Made by a program: the position numbers and the translations under genes
Part shown: positions 9,950 through 18,919 of the stretch, one piece after another
Position numbering within the stretch: position 1 is the stretch's first letter
How the letters are laid out: the number at the start of each line of letters is the position of its first letter
Origin: Streptomyces spongiae
GTDB lineage: Bacteria; Actinomycetota; Actinomycetes; Streptomycetales; Streptomycetaceae
Length of the DNA stretch: 64,000 nucleotides
Direction of reading: 5' to 3'
Assembly: GCF_009377185.1 (NCBI RefSeq)
Contig: NZ_VJZC01000002.1
Span: forward strand, 1 to 64,000
The notes under the pieces: generated by a model
Told to the model about the DNA's origin: nothing
What the model saw: the letters and a program-made list of their open reading frames with translations, nothing else
Database searches by the model: none

Positions 9950-9978
9950 GCGATTCTCTCCTTGACTGCCTCGGGCCG

Positions 9979-10818
9979 TCACGTCGTGGGCAGGCGCCCG
10001 ACATCGAGCCGGTCATGGGGTCGGCCCCCGTCGACGCACGCGTGGATGTGGATTCCGTTCCTGTGGTCGATCTCCGACACCGCCGAGCACAGCAGCGCGT
10101 TGAGCTTCGCCTCGTGTTCGGCGACCGCGGCGGCGTAGGCGTCGAGCTGCGACGGGGTCGGTGAGTCGGGCAGCACCGGTGGGTCGGTGAGGGGCGGTCG
10201 CGTGAGCAGCTCGGGGTTCACGAAGCAGACCCGCATGCCCACGTGGGCGGGCGCGTAGCGGTGGACGAAGTCGGCCGCCTCCTCCCGCCTGGCCCAGTCG
10301 GCGAAGCGCGGGGCCGGGACGAAGAGCGTCGCCGAGTACGGCGCCGGGGCCGCGACGGTGCCCGGCGCCTTGTAGTGCTCCAGCAGATAGGGCCGTTCGT
10401 CCGCCCTGACGATGCCGAAGTACAGGGCGAACCAGCTGAGGAAGCCGCGCGGTGTGCCCCGGCGGCGCCACAGCCGCGCCGACCGGGCGAGGAACTGGCG
10501 GCGCCGCGCCAAGCCCGCCTCGGTCCTCGGCCAGCTCGCCGGGAACACGAAGCCGGCCCAGGCCGCCACCTCGTCGTACGTCGCGAGGTAGGACCGCAGC
10601 AGGGCGTCGGGCCCGGCGTCCAGCGGTACGTCGGCGGGCCAGCGCAGCACGGCGTCGGGACCGAGGCCGAGCAGCAGGTCCTCCAGCCGCTCTACGATCG
10701 CTCGGTTCAGGTCGTCGGCCAGCCCGAGATAGGCGTCCACCTGGGCGAAGGACACCGGGTCCTGCTGGTAGACGGCGGGCAGCTGCGCGGCGAGCCGGGT
10801 GTAGTCGGGGCTACGCAT
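9979..10818 (-). CDS. phage tail protein I-like baseplate protein
   Basis: 279 aa. The central motif WRRRGTPRGFLSWFALYFG matches the conserved RRRGTPRG segment of tail_P2_I-type proteins, which close the wedge between baseplate and sheath. The N-terminus (YTRLAAQLPAVYQQD) is also typical. The gene starts 8 nt inside the upstream Afp12-like gene. No cleavage, membrane or catalytic feature is seen. The C-terminal Pro-rich stretch and short helix are variable in this family. Confidence 0.8.
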   Translation of the reverse strand: MRSPDYTRLAAQLPAVYQQDPVSFAQVDAYLGLADDLNRAIVERLEDLLLGLGPDAVLRWPADVPLDAGPDALLRSYLATYDEVAAWAGFVFPASWPRTEAGLARRRQFLARSARLWRRRGTPRGFLSWFALYFGIVRADERPYLLEHYKAPGTVAAPAPYSATLFVPAPRFADWARREEAADFVHRYAPAHVGMRVCFVNPELLTRPPLTDPPVLPDSPTPSQLDAYAAAVAEHEAKLNALLCSAVSEIDHRNGIHIHACVDGGRPHDRLDVGRLPTT

Positions 10819-12442
10819 CCGCGCACCCCGTGACCAGGGCGAACCGCACCCGCAGGCAGTCCGCGTCGGCCAGCTTCGGCACGGCGTTGCCGGCCAGGGG
10901 AAGGCTGCCGTGGGCCAGAGTGACGAACTCGGGTCCTCCCTCGACCTTCATGCGGAGGTCCTCGACACCCCGTACCGCGATGTCGGCCACGATCGCCTCG
11001 ACGACCTCGGTGAACCGGATCGGGGCGCCCGGAATCCAGCCCTCGGTCGGCTGGTCGATCCGTGGCCACGGACCGTCGACGGGCCGCTCGGCTGCGGGCA
11101 CCCGCGATTCCGGCCGGCCCGCGGCGAAGTACGCGGAGATCCGCGCCCGTACCTCCGTGACCAGCGCTGCCCGGTCGACCCCGATGCCCGTGATGAGCGT
11201 GCCCTTGACCAGGACGCGCTGCTCCGCCAGCAGGCCCGCACCGACCTCGTCGCAGATGACGCGGCGGGGGGCGACGTCGTTCACCGTCGCGCGCCAGTCG
11301 GGGCACGGCGTGCCCGCCTCCGGGCCGACAGCGGTCCGGAGCACGGCGCGCAGGAATTCGTCGCGGTCGGTCGGGTGCCGGTCCTCGGGCTCCACCACCA
11401 ACGTGATCGCCGGCGCCTTCGGGTCCACGGCGACGGACGCGAGTCTCCCGGTGGGCAGGCCGTTCCAGGCGACGCCCTCGAGCCTGCCGGGCACCGCCCA
11501 GGCCCGGCGAACTCCGGGATGTGCGCGGGCCCGCCGCGCGTAGTCCTCCGCGGTCACCGGTTCACAGGTCAGCGACTGGATCGGGTGGGGCGGCCAGATG
11601 TGTGTACGGCCCCGAGGGTCCTCGAGGTCTTCCGGCACCGTGTCCGGCGGCCGGGGTCCGGCGGCCATCGCGATCCGCACCTCGGCCGGGCCGAGGCCGT
11701 CCCCGGCGAGCGCCGCCCGGACGGCGGGGGCAGTGGCCGCCGTGGCCGCGCGGACCTCGGCCAGCCGGGCGACGAGCGCCTCCTGCGTCAGCCGGCGCCG
11801 CTCCCGGCGCACCAGGGAGACGATCTCCTCGTCCCACAGCGGCAGTGTGCCGGCCAGCTCGGCCGCGGCCCGCGCGTCCCGGGTGGCGACCGGATCGGCC
11901 GAGCCCTGCTGGGCCGCGACGGCCTCGGCGACGATGTGGGCCTGCTCCTGCGCCACTTGGCGGACCAGCCGGGCCCGCATCAGCGCGATCACGGCCGGGC
12001 GGTGGCTCGCGCCGAACGCCGCGCTCCATGGCGGCCTCGACAACAGGGCGCCGGCGTCCGACGGCGACGGACAGGCACGGATCAGCGGTTCGAGTACGGC
12101 GGCGGAGGTGGGCCGGGATGACGCCAGCGCGGCCGCGATCGCCGTCAACGATCCCCGGGGAAGCGTGGCGTGCCAGGACCGGTCGGCGTCCGGCTCCCAG
12201 CCCCGTACCTCCAACGGCCAGGCGTCGAAGTGCCGTTCGGCGACGCGGTAGTGCAGGTCGGCCAGGCCGAACGCGGCCACCTCGGCCAGGGTCACACCTG
12301 GATCCACCGGGTTGTGGTCGCTCCAGGCGTCCGGGACGGTGGCGGCGAGTCCGTCCGTCACCCGTGCCCGGACGGTCTCCCAGTCGGCGTCCGGCTCGAC
12401 GGGGACGAAGGGCACGATCGGTGCCGGCTGCTGCGGGGTCAC
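10811..12442 (-). CDS. putative baseplate assembly protein (Afp12-like, second J-like)
   Basis: 543 aa, GTG start overlapping the J-like gene stop as GTGA. The N-terminal segment DHNPVDPGVTLAEVAAFGLADLHYR is the characteristic opening of Afp12/gp6-type wedge proteins. An extended helical middle is followed by a beta-rich C-terminus. Two genes of this type next to each other are usual in eCIS baseplates, where they form the heterodimeric wedge. It is somewhat shorter than many Afp12 homologues. Confidence 0.82.
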   Translation of the reverse strand: MTPQQPAPIVPFVPVEPDADWETVRARVTDGLAATVPDAWSDHNPVDPGVTLAEVAAFGLADLHYRVAERHFDAWPLEVRGWEPDADRSWHATLPRGSLTAIAAALASSRPTSAAVLEPLIRACPSPSDAGALLSRPPWSAAFGASHRPAVIALMRARLVRQVAQEQAHIVAEAVAAQQGSADPVATRDARAAAELAGTLPLWDEEIVSLVRRERRRLTQEALVARLAEVRAATAATAPAVRAALAGDGLGPAEVRIAMAAGPRPPDTVPEDLEDPRGRTHIWPPHPIQSLTCEPVTAEDYARRARAHPGVRRAWAVPGRLEGVAWNGLPTGRLASVAVDPKAPAITLVVEPEDRHPTDRDEFLRAVLRTAVGPEAGTPCPDWRATVNDVAPRRVICDEVGAGLLAEQRVLVKGTLITGIGVDRAALVTEVRARISAYFAAGRPESRVPAAERPVDGPWPRIDQPTEGWIPGAPIRFTEVVEAIVADIAVRGVEDLRMKVEGGPEFVTLAHGSLPLAGNAVPKLADADCLRVRFALVTGCADA

Positions 12443-15141
12443 AGTCGCTCCTCACACGTCAGCACATGAGCGGCGGACGAGCAGTACAGTCCGCGGCACG
12501 GGTTCACCTCGATCACCTCGACCGGCGTCCCCTCGGCGTCGCACAGCTGGAACGACGTGACGACATCGACGACCGGATGGCGCTCCAGGAACGCGATCAG
12601 CGTCGACGCGTACAGCGACTGCCCCCACCGCGTGGGGACGGTGCCGGCCGGATGCAGCACCGACTCCAGCGCATCCGTGATCGACTCCTTGCCGGTCAGG
12701 GCGGCGACACCGCGACGCAGCGTGATCGTCGCGACGACGGTGACCGGTGCGTAGCGCGGGCAGAGCACCACCACCCCGGCGCCGAGCGGCCGGGCGGGGG
12801 TGACGGCCTCGACGATGCGCTCGGCGAGGCTCACCGAGGGGCGTGGTGCCGGGTCCAGCGGCCGGTCCGGCAGGACGACCAGACCGACCTTCCCGGCCTC
12901 CCGGGCGCCCTTCCGGTTGGTGTGCGGCAGACACAGGACGGCTGCGACCTCGGGGAAGGCCTGCGCCACCCGCTGCTCGTAGTCCCAGGGCAGGACGGCA
13001 CGGTCACGGTGCCGGGTGCGCGCCGACGCCCTGGCGCGGTACGCCGGATCGGGCTCCGGGGCGCGGCCGCGCAGCGAGGCCGGATTGGTCGCCTTCCTGA
13101 CCCCGCGCAGCGGCGAGAGCGTGCCCTTGATCGTCCCCGGTGGCAGTGGGGCGGCCGAACTGGGGTCGGCGGCCGGGTCGGGGGCCGCGGAGACGAACTC
13201 CGCCACCACGGCGTCCACCTGCACGCCGTGGATCGTGCCGAGCCGCTCGGGCGCGGTCGTGACGAGGCGGATCCAGCGGCCCGTGTCCGCGCCCAGGTCG
13301 GCACAGCCCACCGCCGAGCCGGCCGGGACGACGAAGCGCAACAGGCCGGACTCGCGCAGCTGACGGGATCCGTCCGCGACGGGGAGGTCGTGCCAGGTCG
13401 TGCCGTCCCACCACTCCCACCGCGCGGCCACCGGGTCGGTGGCGCCGCAGGGCGTGGCCGGGTCGACGTCGAAGTACACCGAGACACTGGACCCCACCGC
13501 CGACGCGGGCAGGTCGAGGCCGATCGCCACCATGCCGGTGGCTCCCGCGTCCGAGACCGCGCGGCGGAACGGCCGGAACACGCCGCCGTCCTGCTGGGCC
13601 GCGTGCCGCCACCCGCTGCGGGACTCCACGCGGGTGGCCGCCACCGGCACGGTCGTGTACGAGATCGTCACGCCGGAGGCGACCGGTGGCACGGGCGGCG
13701 GCGGCATCGTGGGCTTCGGTGTGGTACCGGCCACCGCCTGGGTGGCGAACGCGGCGATGTCCTCCTGGTAGGCCGTCCAACCGAAGTCGCCCTCGGACAG
13801 GAAGGCCCGCACGTAGTGCCCCTGCTGTCCCGCGACGGCGCAGCGCTCGGACCCGACGGCGCCGGACACGTCGGCGCTGAGCGTGCCGAACCGGTCGCCC
13901 CGGTCGCCGATCCGCCGCCACTGTCCTTCCACTCGCCGCTGCCACACCACGGTGGGGTCGCCCGTGTCGTCGAGGAAGGCCAGGATGTCGTGGAAGTGTT
14001 TGGTGTGGGCCGCCCCGACCTCGGCCTGAACACTCATCAGCCGATCCCTGAGGAAGCCCGCCGTGGCCGCAGGGATACCGCTGCCGCCCGCCGAGGCCGA
14101 GAGGGTCCCACCGCCCGCCCGCAACAGGGAGACGGTGACGGTCAGCTGCCGCAGGGCCTTCGAGAACGCCTCGTCCGAGCGCAGATAGAAGGCGTCCCCG
14201 CGCTTGGCCACGGCGCCGAACGGCTGGAACTCCTTCGTGACGTCCACCGCGCCGTCGTTGTGGAAGGCGGCCTGCGGCACGAACGGCGTTCGCCCGGACA
14301 CCGCGACCTCCACCGTCGAGAAGGCCAGCTCCTCCGGCACCGGCACCGTGGCAGGGACGACGCATTCGATCCACGGAGTCCCCCCGTCCGGCGCCCCGCA
14401 CCCGCCCGACAGCGTGACCGTGACGGTCCCGCCGGACGGGGTGTCCGTGACCGTCCCCGTCGTGGTCGGACCGACCTCGCCGTCCGCCGTGGAGCACCGC
14501 CACATGACCGGGGCCAGCAGGTGTACACCGGTGGCGTCGCCGAAGGTCAGCGTGGCGGTGAGGTCGCCGCCCTCGAAGGACAGCGCCGGTGAGTACACCC
14601 GCAGTGTGTGGACGGCGTCCGGCCCGGTCCCGGGGGCGAGCGGAAACTCCGGCGCCTCGTTCGCGATCCCGGGTCGTCCGCGCTCGGTCCCGCCGGGGTG
14701 CAGGGTGCGGACGGCGACCAGCGGCGCGCCATGAGCGGTGAGAGCGTCGAGGGTGGCGTAGCGCCGTTCGTTGCCGAAGGCGTCCTTGCCGCCGCGGAGC
14801 AGGGTGCCGCGCGGGACGACGACCGGCGCGGCTTTGGGGTCCACCGTGACGTGGACGATCACGCGGTCGGGCACGGCCGGCAGCCGCGGGATGCCGAGGA
14901 GTCGCTCCAGCCAGGCCACATGGGTCCGGGCCGCAAGGGCGTCGGCGTGCTGGTCGAGTGCGGTGTACTCCCGGGCCAGTACGGAGAGCAGGGCACCGTC
15001 CGGCAGTTCGGACCGCGCGAGGACGTCCTCGTCGGCCACGCGTGTGAACAGCACGTCGTACCAGGAGGTCCTGTCGTCGAAGGGGGCGAGCCGGGCCGCG
15101 GCCGCCATCGCCTCGACGATGCGTTCGGGGGGCCGGGTCAT
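12439..15141 (-). CDS. baseplate J/gp47-like wedge protein (Afp11-like)
   Basis: 900 aa. The ATG at 15141 overlaps the gp25 stop; longer in-frame starts would run through the gp25 gene and are rejected. The N-terminus has LLSVLAREYTALDQHADALA. The C-terminus has the baseplate-J signature (DYEQRVAQAFPEVAAV, a valine-rich strand, then HPVVDVVTSFQLCD). It would be the large wedge subunit tying baseplate to sheath. Several beta-sandwich-like insertions between about 200 and 600 explain its size. Confidence 0.85.
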   Translation of the reverse strand: MTRPPERIVEAMAAAARLAPFDDRTSWYDVLFTRVADEDVLARSELPDGALLSVLAREYTALDQHADALAARTHVAWLERLLGIPRLPAVPDRVIVHVTVDPKAAPVVVPRGTLLRGGKDAFGNERRYATLDALTAHGAPLVAVRTLHPGGTERGRPGIANEAPEFPLAPGTGPDAVHTLRVYSPALSFEGGDLTATLTFGDATGVHLLAPVMWRCSTADGEVGPTTTGTVTDTPSGGTVTVTLSGGCGAPDGGTPWIECVVPATVPVPEELAFSTVEVAVSGRTPFVPQAAFHNDGAVDVTKEFQPFGAVAKRGDAFYLRSDEAFSKALRQLTVTVSLLRAGGGTLSASAGGSGIPAATAGFLRDRLMSVQAEVGAAHTKHFHDILAFLDDTGDPTVVWQRRVEGQWRRIGDRGDRFGTLSADVSGAVGSERCAVAGQQGHYVRAFLSEGDFGWTAYQEDIAAFATQAVAGTTPKPTMPPPPVPPVASGVTISYTTVPVAATRVESRSGWRHAAQQDGGVFRPFRRAVSDAGATGMVAIGLDLPASAVGSSVSVYFDVDPATPCGATDPVAARWEWWDGTTWHDLPVADGSRQLRESGLLRFVVPAGSAVGCADLGADTGRWIRLVTTAPERLGTIHGVQVDAVVAEFVSAAPDPAADPSSAAPLPPGTIKGTLSPLRGVRKATNPASLRGRAPEPDPAYRARASARTRHRDRAVLPWDYEQRVAQAFPEVAAVLCLPHTNRKGAREAGKVGLVVLPDRPLDPAPRPSVSLAERIVEAVTPARPLGAGVVVLCPRYAPVTVVATITLRRGVAALTGKESITDALESVLHPAGTVPTRWGQSLYASTLIAFLERHPVVDVVTSFQLCDAEGTPVEVIEVNPCRGLYCSSAAHVLTCEERL

Positions 15142-15563
15142 CGCGCACCCACCAGGTAGAACGGGACGACGAGGCTGTTCGGGCGGCGGTGGCGGTCGAT
15201 CCGGTAGGAGACGTGGACGTCGACCCGGTCGTCCGCCTCTTCGGACGGCACCGCCTCGACGGAGTCGACGATGACCCGGGGTTCGCCGAGCAGCAGTGCC
15301 CGGAGCACGTCGTCCGCGAGCCGGTGGCAGGCGTCGGGGGTGCGTGGCTCGAAGACGTACCGGTCGACGCCGGCGCCGAAGTCCGGCCGCATGACCCGGC
15401 TCCCCGGCATGGTGCGCAGCAGGATGACAAGGGCGGCGGCCACGTGTTCCGCGCCCTCTTCGGTCACCAGGGACACCGGCCCGGACCCCGGGTCGGAGTC
15501 CGGGCGGGCCCATGTCGGAGGGAAGGCCCATCCCCGGCCCACCTGGGGGTAGTCGCCGCTCAT
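15138..15563 (-). CDS. GPW/gp25 baseplate protein
   Basis: 141 aa, ATG overlapping the PAAR stop. The gp25 hallmarks are present: GWAFPP near the N-terminus, LLRTMPGSRVMRPDFGAG in the middle, and DSVEAVPSEEADDRVDVHVSYRI in the C-terminal sheet. This lysozyme-like fold without catalytic residues links the inner baseplate to the first sheath layer. Length is normal. Confidence 0.92.
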   Translation of the reverse strand: MSGDYPQVGRGWAFPPTWARPDSDPGSGPVSLVTEEGAEHVAAALVILLRTMPGSRVMRPDFGAGVDRYVFEPRTPDACHRLADDVLRALLLGEPRVIVDSVEAVPSEEADDRVDVHVSYRIDRHRRPNSLVVPFYLVGAR

Positions 15564-15838
15564 CCGATCACCACCGTCGGGTTGCCGACGGCCACCGACG
15601 CCCCACAGGCGCAGGAGTCGCCCGCTCGCAACGCGGGCCGACCCTGGATCAGCACCGTGGACGAACCCGCCAGGAACGGCGTCGCCGGCGGGTGCGGTGG
15701 GGGCGAGGGGATCACGCAGGCGTGCATGTCTCCCAGCACCGCCGCGGGCATGCCGCCGACCAGCACGGTGGCGACTCCTGGTCCGACGACCGTGCCACCG
15801 TGCACCGTGGTGTCTCCGACCCGAGCGGCCGCAGGCAT
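15560..15838 (-). CDS. PAAR-domain spike tip protein
   Basis: 92 aa. The repeats VGDTTVHGG, VGGMPAAVLGDMHAC and RPALRAGDSCACGASV give the beta-hairpin pattern of PAAR proteins, with His and Cys residues placed to bind a metal at the tip. The whole protein is the PAAR domain, with no toxin extension. It follows the VgrG-like gene by 17 bp, matching the spike-tip pairing. Confidence 0.9.
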   Translation of the reverse strand: MPAAARVGDTTVHGGTVVGPGVATVLVGGMPAAVLGDMHACVIPSPPPHPPATPFLAGSSTVLIQGRPALRAGDSCACGASVAVGNPTVVIG

Positions 15839-15855
15839 GACGATCTCCCCGGTTG

Positions 15856-17580
15856 CTAGTTGATGGTGATGAGTGAGCCATTGAGCGCGAGCGACCCCGA
15901 CGCCTTGAGACCGAAGGTCGCCGAGGTCTCGATCGTGGACGGCCCGGAGGCCTTGGCCTGGAGCTTGAGCGAGTCGAGCGAGATGCTCCCCGCCGCCGAC
16001 GACAGCTTGATGTCGCCCTGCGCCGCGACGAGTTCGATGCCCTCCCCGGACAAGCGGATGGTGTTGCCCGAGTCGGCGTGCGTGATGACAACCGCGGAGT
16101 CCTTGTCGTCGAGTACGAGACTGTGGCCCTTGCCGGACAGCAGCTTCGCCGCGGTCGAGTCGCCGTCCTCCAGACGCAGGGCGTGGCCGTCGGGGGTCGT
16201 CAGGGCACGGACGGCGTTGGTCTCGGCGTCCACCACGACGGGCGGTCGCTGCGTGCCGTTGTGGAGGGACCCGAGGACGACGGGCGTGGCCGCGTCACCG
16301 TCGACCAGCCCGACGAGGACCTCCTGTCCCACGTTCGGGACGAAGACGGCGCCGTACCCGTCGCCCGCGTCGAGGTTGGCCGTCCTGGCCCAGACACCGT
16401 CTCCGTGGTCCGCCCGCCAGGGCAGCCGGACCTTCACCCGGTTCAGCGACTCCGGGTCGTCGAGCGCCTCCACGACGCCCAGTACGAGGCCACCTTCGCC
16501 GGTCCTCGACCTCGACGGCGGGACCAGGGCGGGCGGTGACCCCAGCTGAAACTCCGTCAGATACCCGCCGGCGGTGAAGCGGTGCCTGGCCGCGGTGACG
16601 TAATGCGGTCCGGACATCCGCGTGCCGACACCCGCGACCGACACCCAGCCGTCGCACCGCAGCGCCGGGTCGCCGTGCACGACGCCGGACCCGAAGCAGT
16701 GCGCCAGTGCGGCCTTCCGCTGTGCGGCGACGGCGCGGGCGTCGGCCTCGTCCGATCCGGCCACGGCCGGTGACGCGCACCTCTCGTCCCGCGACGGCCA
16801 GCCGGAGTCGGCCACGGCGGTGTCGTGCGCGGTGCGCCCACCGACGTCGATGCCCGCCGCGGCGGCACTCTGCTCGGACTCGGCGGCTTCGAGCGAGGCC
16901 AGGTCCCAGGCCACGCCGACGGCGGAGCCGATGGCACGCGTCAGGTCCTGGGTCAGGTGCAGCTCGACGAGGTCACGGGTGTAGTCCAACGCGATCGGCC
17001 GCTGCTTCGGTGCGGGCGGGCGCAGGACGAGGGTGTCGCCTCGGACGTAGGTGACCCAGCCCAGTTCGTCTGCGCGGCGCTTGAGCAGTTCCCAGTCGCT
17101 GAGCCGGTCGCCGACCACGAAGGGACGGCTGACGCCGTCCGCGGCGTCCGTGGTGAGTGCGTAGTCGGCGGCGACGGCGGAGGCGACGTCCGCGTCGGAG
17201 ACATTGGCCAACTGGCGGGAGCGGGGCGGGTGTTCCAGCAGGATGGATCTGCTGCGCCCCTCGACGCGGAGCACGGGGCGGCCGCCACGCGGGAAGTGTG
17301 TGGTCAGTGACGCGATGACGCCGTCGAACACGGTGGTCAGCCGGGAGTGGTGGCCGAGCGAGACCGCGATCGCCGCCCCGGGTGCGAACGGGCCGTCGTC
17401 GCTGTGCCGCACACTGCGGCTGTCCGCGTCCCAGTTCTGGACGAGCAGCGTCAGGCGGCCGTGCCGGTTCACCTCCTCGGAGATGTCCAGTTCGACGATG
17501 TCAGCGGCCACGAGAGGTCGCAACGCCTGGTCGGCCACGCGCACTTCGAACGCGGGCCGGTCCCGCTCCGCCGGGCTCAT
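15856..17580 (-). CDS. VgrG-like baseplate hub/spike protein (gpD/gpV type)
   Basis: 574 aa. The N-terminal two-thirds resemble gpD/gp27 hub domains. An OB-fold segment (about 370-450, with LGVVEALDDPESLNRVKVRLPWR and VFVPNVGQEVLVGLVDGDA) follows. The C-terminal 100 residues are a regular beta-helix pattern (DGHALRLEDGDST, then ITHADSGNTIRLSG). It would form the trimeric spike that carries the PAAR tip. The ATG overlaps the LysM gene stop. No C-terminal effector domain is seen. Confidence 0.93.
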   Translation of the reverse strand: MSPAERDRPAFEVRVADQALRPLVAADIVELDISEEVNRHGRLTLLVQNWDADSRSVRHSDDGPFAPGAAIAVSLGHHSRLTTVFDGVIASLTTHFPRGGRPVLRVEGRSRSILLEHPPRSRQLANVSDADVASAVAADYALTTDAADGVSRPFVVGDRLSDWELLKRRADELGWVTYVRGDTLVLRPPAPKQRPIALDYTRDLVELHLTQDLTRAIGSAVGVAWDLASLEAAESEQSAAAAGIDVGGRTAHDTAVADSGWPSRDERCASPAVAGSDEADARAVAAQRKAALAHCFGSGVVHGDPALRCDGWVSVAGVGTRMSGPHYVTAARHRFTAGGYLTEFQLGSPPALVPPSRSRTGEGGLVLGVVEALDDPESLNRVKVRLPWRADHGDGVWARTANLDAGDGYGAVFVPNVGQEVLVGLVDGDAATPVVLGSLHNGTQRPPVVVDAETNAVRALTTPDGHALRLEDGDSTAAKLLSGKGHSLVLDDKDSAVVITHADSGNTIRLSGEGIELVAAQGDIKLSSAAGSISLDSLKLQAKASGPSTIETSATFGLKASGSLALNGSLITIN

Positions 17581-18260
17581 CGTCCGGCCGCCAGCGGTGG
17601 GAGGACGAGCAACTGGCCCGTGCGCAGGCCACGCGGGTTGGCCAGACGGTTCGCGGCGGCCAGCGGACGCCAGTAGGCCGGGTCCCCGTACACCCGGGCG
17701 GCGATGGCGTCGAGGGTCTCTCCGTCCTCGACCAGCCAGGTCTGGTAGAGGTCGGGTGAGGACGGCCGGTCCTGCGCGGCCGTCTCCTCGGCGGAGAGCG
17801 CCTCCTTCAGCGACAGCTTGACCGTGGCCCGCAGCGGCTCGCCCGCCCGGTCGAACAGTTTGTACGTGACGTCGGCCTGGGTGAGGATCCCGCGGAACCC
17901 GAACCGCCCCCAGAAGGCGTGCACGTAGTACGGCTGGTGCGTGTCGCCCTGAAACCGCGTCAGCTCCAGCAGCGCGTCGAGCAGGGGGCCGATGCTCCCG
18001 GGCTCGCCGACCACGCCGGTGCCGTCCAGCAGCAGGTCGATCTGGACCTGGTCGGGCTCGCCGCCACTGAACGACTGCTGCGGGGCGGACGTCCCCGCGG
18101 ACTGCGTCGCCTGGTAGAGGTTCTTGCGCGAGAAGGACAGCTCGGTGGGGTTGAGCAGGGCCTGCCAGCGGATGCCGGTGGGCTGCTTGAACTTGATGTC
18201 CGCGTAGGCGTCGATGGTCAGCTTGGCGAGTTGGGTCGCGGTCAGGTTCACAGGTCCCAC
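17577..18260 (-). CDS. LysM-containing tube/hub adaptor (Afp7/Pvc7-like)
   Basis: About 224-227 aa. The N-terminal CIS tube-like part (about 20-165; IRWQALLNPTELSFSR, then QIDLLLDGTG) is followed by a C-terminal LysM motif (about 175-225; EDGETLDAIAARVYGDPAYWR and GQLLVLP). It joins tube to spike. A 20-bp tandem duplication lies over the start: the GTG at 18260 is possible, but the GTG at 18251 has GGGAG 8 nt upstream and looks better. Confidence 0.87.
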   Translation of the reverse strand: MGPVNLTATQLAKLTIDAYADIKFKQPTGIRWQALLNPTELSFSRKNLYQATQSAGTSAPQQSFSGGEPDQVQIDLLLDGTGVVGEPGSIGPLLDALLELTRFQGDTHQPYYVHAFWGRFGFRGILTQADVTYKLFDRAGEPLRATVKLSLKEALSAEETAAQDRPSSPDLYQTWLVEDGETLDAIAARVYGDPAYWRPLAAANRLANPRGLRTGQLLVLPPLAAGR

Positions 18261-18286
18261 TCCCGATTCACAGGTCCCACTCCCGA
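18247..18286 (-). repeat. exact 20-bp tandem duplication at the DUF5908/LysM gene junction
   Basis: TTCACAGGTCCCACTCCCGA occurs twice back to back (18247-18266, 18267-18286). It duplicates the end of the small DUF5908-like gene and its stop codon, and moves the ribosome-binding site of the LysM gene. Confidence 0.95.
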
Positions 18287-18432
18287 CGGAGGATCTCCAG
18301 TACCCGCTCGGCCGCCCGGCGCACGATCACGTCCATGTCCGCCTCGCCCCGGGGCTCGCCGGGCGGCGGGACGTCGGCCGGTGCGGGGCCCAGCACTGTC
18401 TCGGTGACGATCTGTCCGATCACTACGGCCAT
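18268..18432 (-). CDS. small DUF5908-like eCIS protein
   Basis: 54 aa. It begins MAVVIGQIVTETVLG, has a Pro-rich hinge (about 16-27), and ends with a basic amphipathic helix and REWDL. Short proteins of this layout (DUF5908) sit between the tube genes and the LysM gene in many eCIS operons; their role is unknown. The gene is too short for usual size cut-offs, but it fills the gap exactly, in operon orientation. Exact 20-bp tandem duplications lie at both of its ends. Confidence 0.75.
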   Translation of the reverse strand: MAVVIGQIVTETVLGPAPADVPPPGEPRGEADMDVIVRRAAERVLEILRREWDL

Positions 18433-18467
18433 CTCAGAGCACCTTCTGCCATCTCAGAGCACCTTCT
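18428..18467 (-). repeat. exact 20-bp tandem duplication at the tube/DUF5908 gene junction
   Basis: GCCATCTCAGAGCACCTTCT occurs twice (18428-18447, 18448-18467). It duplicates the end of the tube gene and the start of the small gene. The extra ATG it creates is out of frame with the small ORF, which must use the downstream ATG at 18432. Confidence 0.95.
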
Positions 18468-18915
18468 TGAGCGAGAGCCCGTGGTGGGCGATCTCGATGA
18501 CGTCGATCGCCGCCGCGGACGACTGCGCGTCCAGGTCCGGGCCGGTCACCTTGGCGGGCCAGCCCCTTGTGAACGCCCACACCCGGACCGGGGCGATCAC
18601 CCCCTCGACGGAGCTCATCAGAGTGACGCTCCCGTCCCGCGGGGCGACCAGCCCGCTGACGTGGAACTCGGCGAACCAGTCCCACAACTCCTGCACCGGC
18701 CAGGCGCCCTGGCTGAGCACCAGGTTTGGGAACGAGGCCCGGCTGGGAAAGCGGTGGGCGAACCGGTTCTCACCGCCCTCCTGGTACTCCTCCACGCCGA
18801 CCTCCGCGGCCAGCCCGGTGCACTTGGCGAAGTTCGCCGACGCCAGGCCGTCGATGGCCAGGACGAAGTGGGCCGTGGTGAACGGCCTGACGAGAGGCGA
18901 GGCCAGCGGCAGCAT
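18454..18915 (-). CDS. phage tail tube protein, gp19-like (second tube subunit)
   Basis: 153 aa. T4 gp19/Afp1-5-type tube fold: an N-terminal strand HFVLAIDGLASANFAKCTGL, then EEYQEGGENRF, and a C-terminal VIEIAHHGLSL strand. It is 4 bp downstream of the other tube gene. Two non-identical tube proteins suggest one builds the bulk tube and the other a specialised ring near the baseplate, as in other eCIS. The function of each copy is inferred. Confidence 0.9.
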   Translation of the reverse strand: MLPLASPLVRPFTTAHFVLAIDGLASANFAKCTGLAAEVGVEEYQEGGENRFAHRFPSRASFPNLVLSQGAWPVQELWDWFAEFHVSGLVAPRDGSVTLMSSVEGVIAPVRVWAFTRGWPAKVTGPDLDAQSSAAAIDVIEIAHHGLSLKKVL

Positions 18916-18919
18916 GAGG

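Noticed and set aside
12439..16091. Upstream-extended versions of the baseplate J and gp25 genes
   Set aside because: The extensions run through neighbouring coding sequence and give low-complexity Arg/Gly/Pro translations; the ATGs in the ATGA overlaps match family N-termini.
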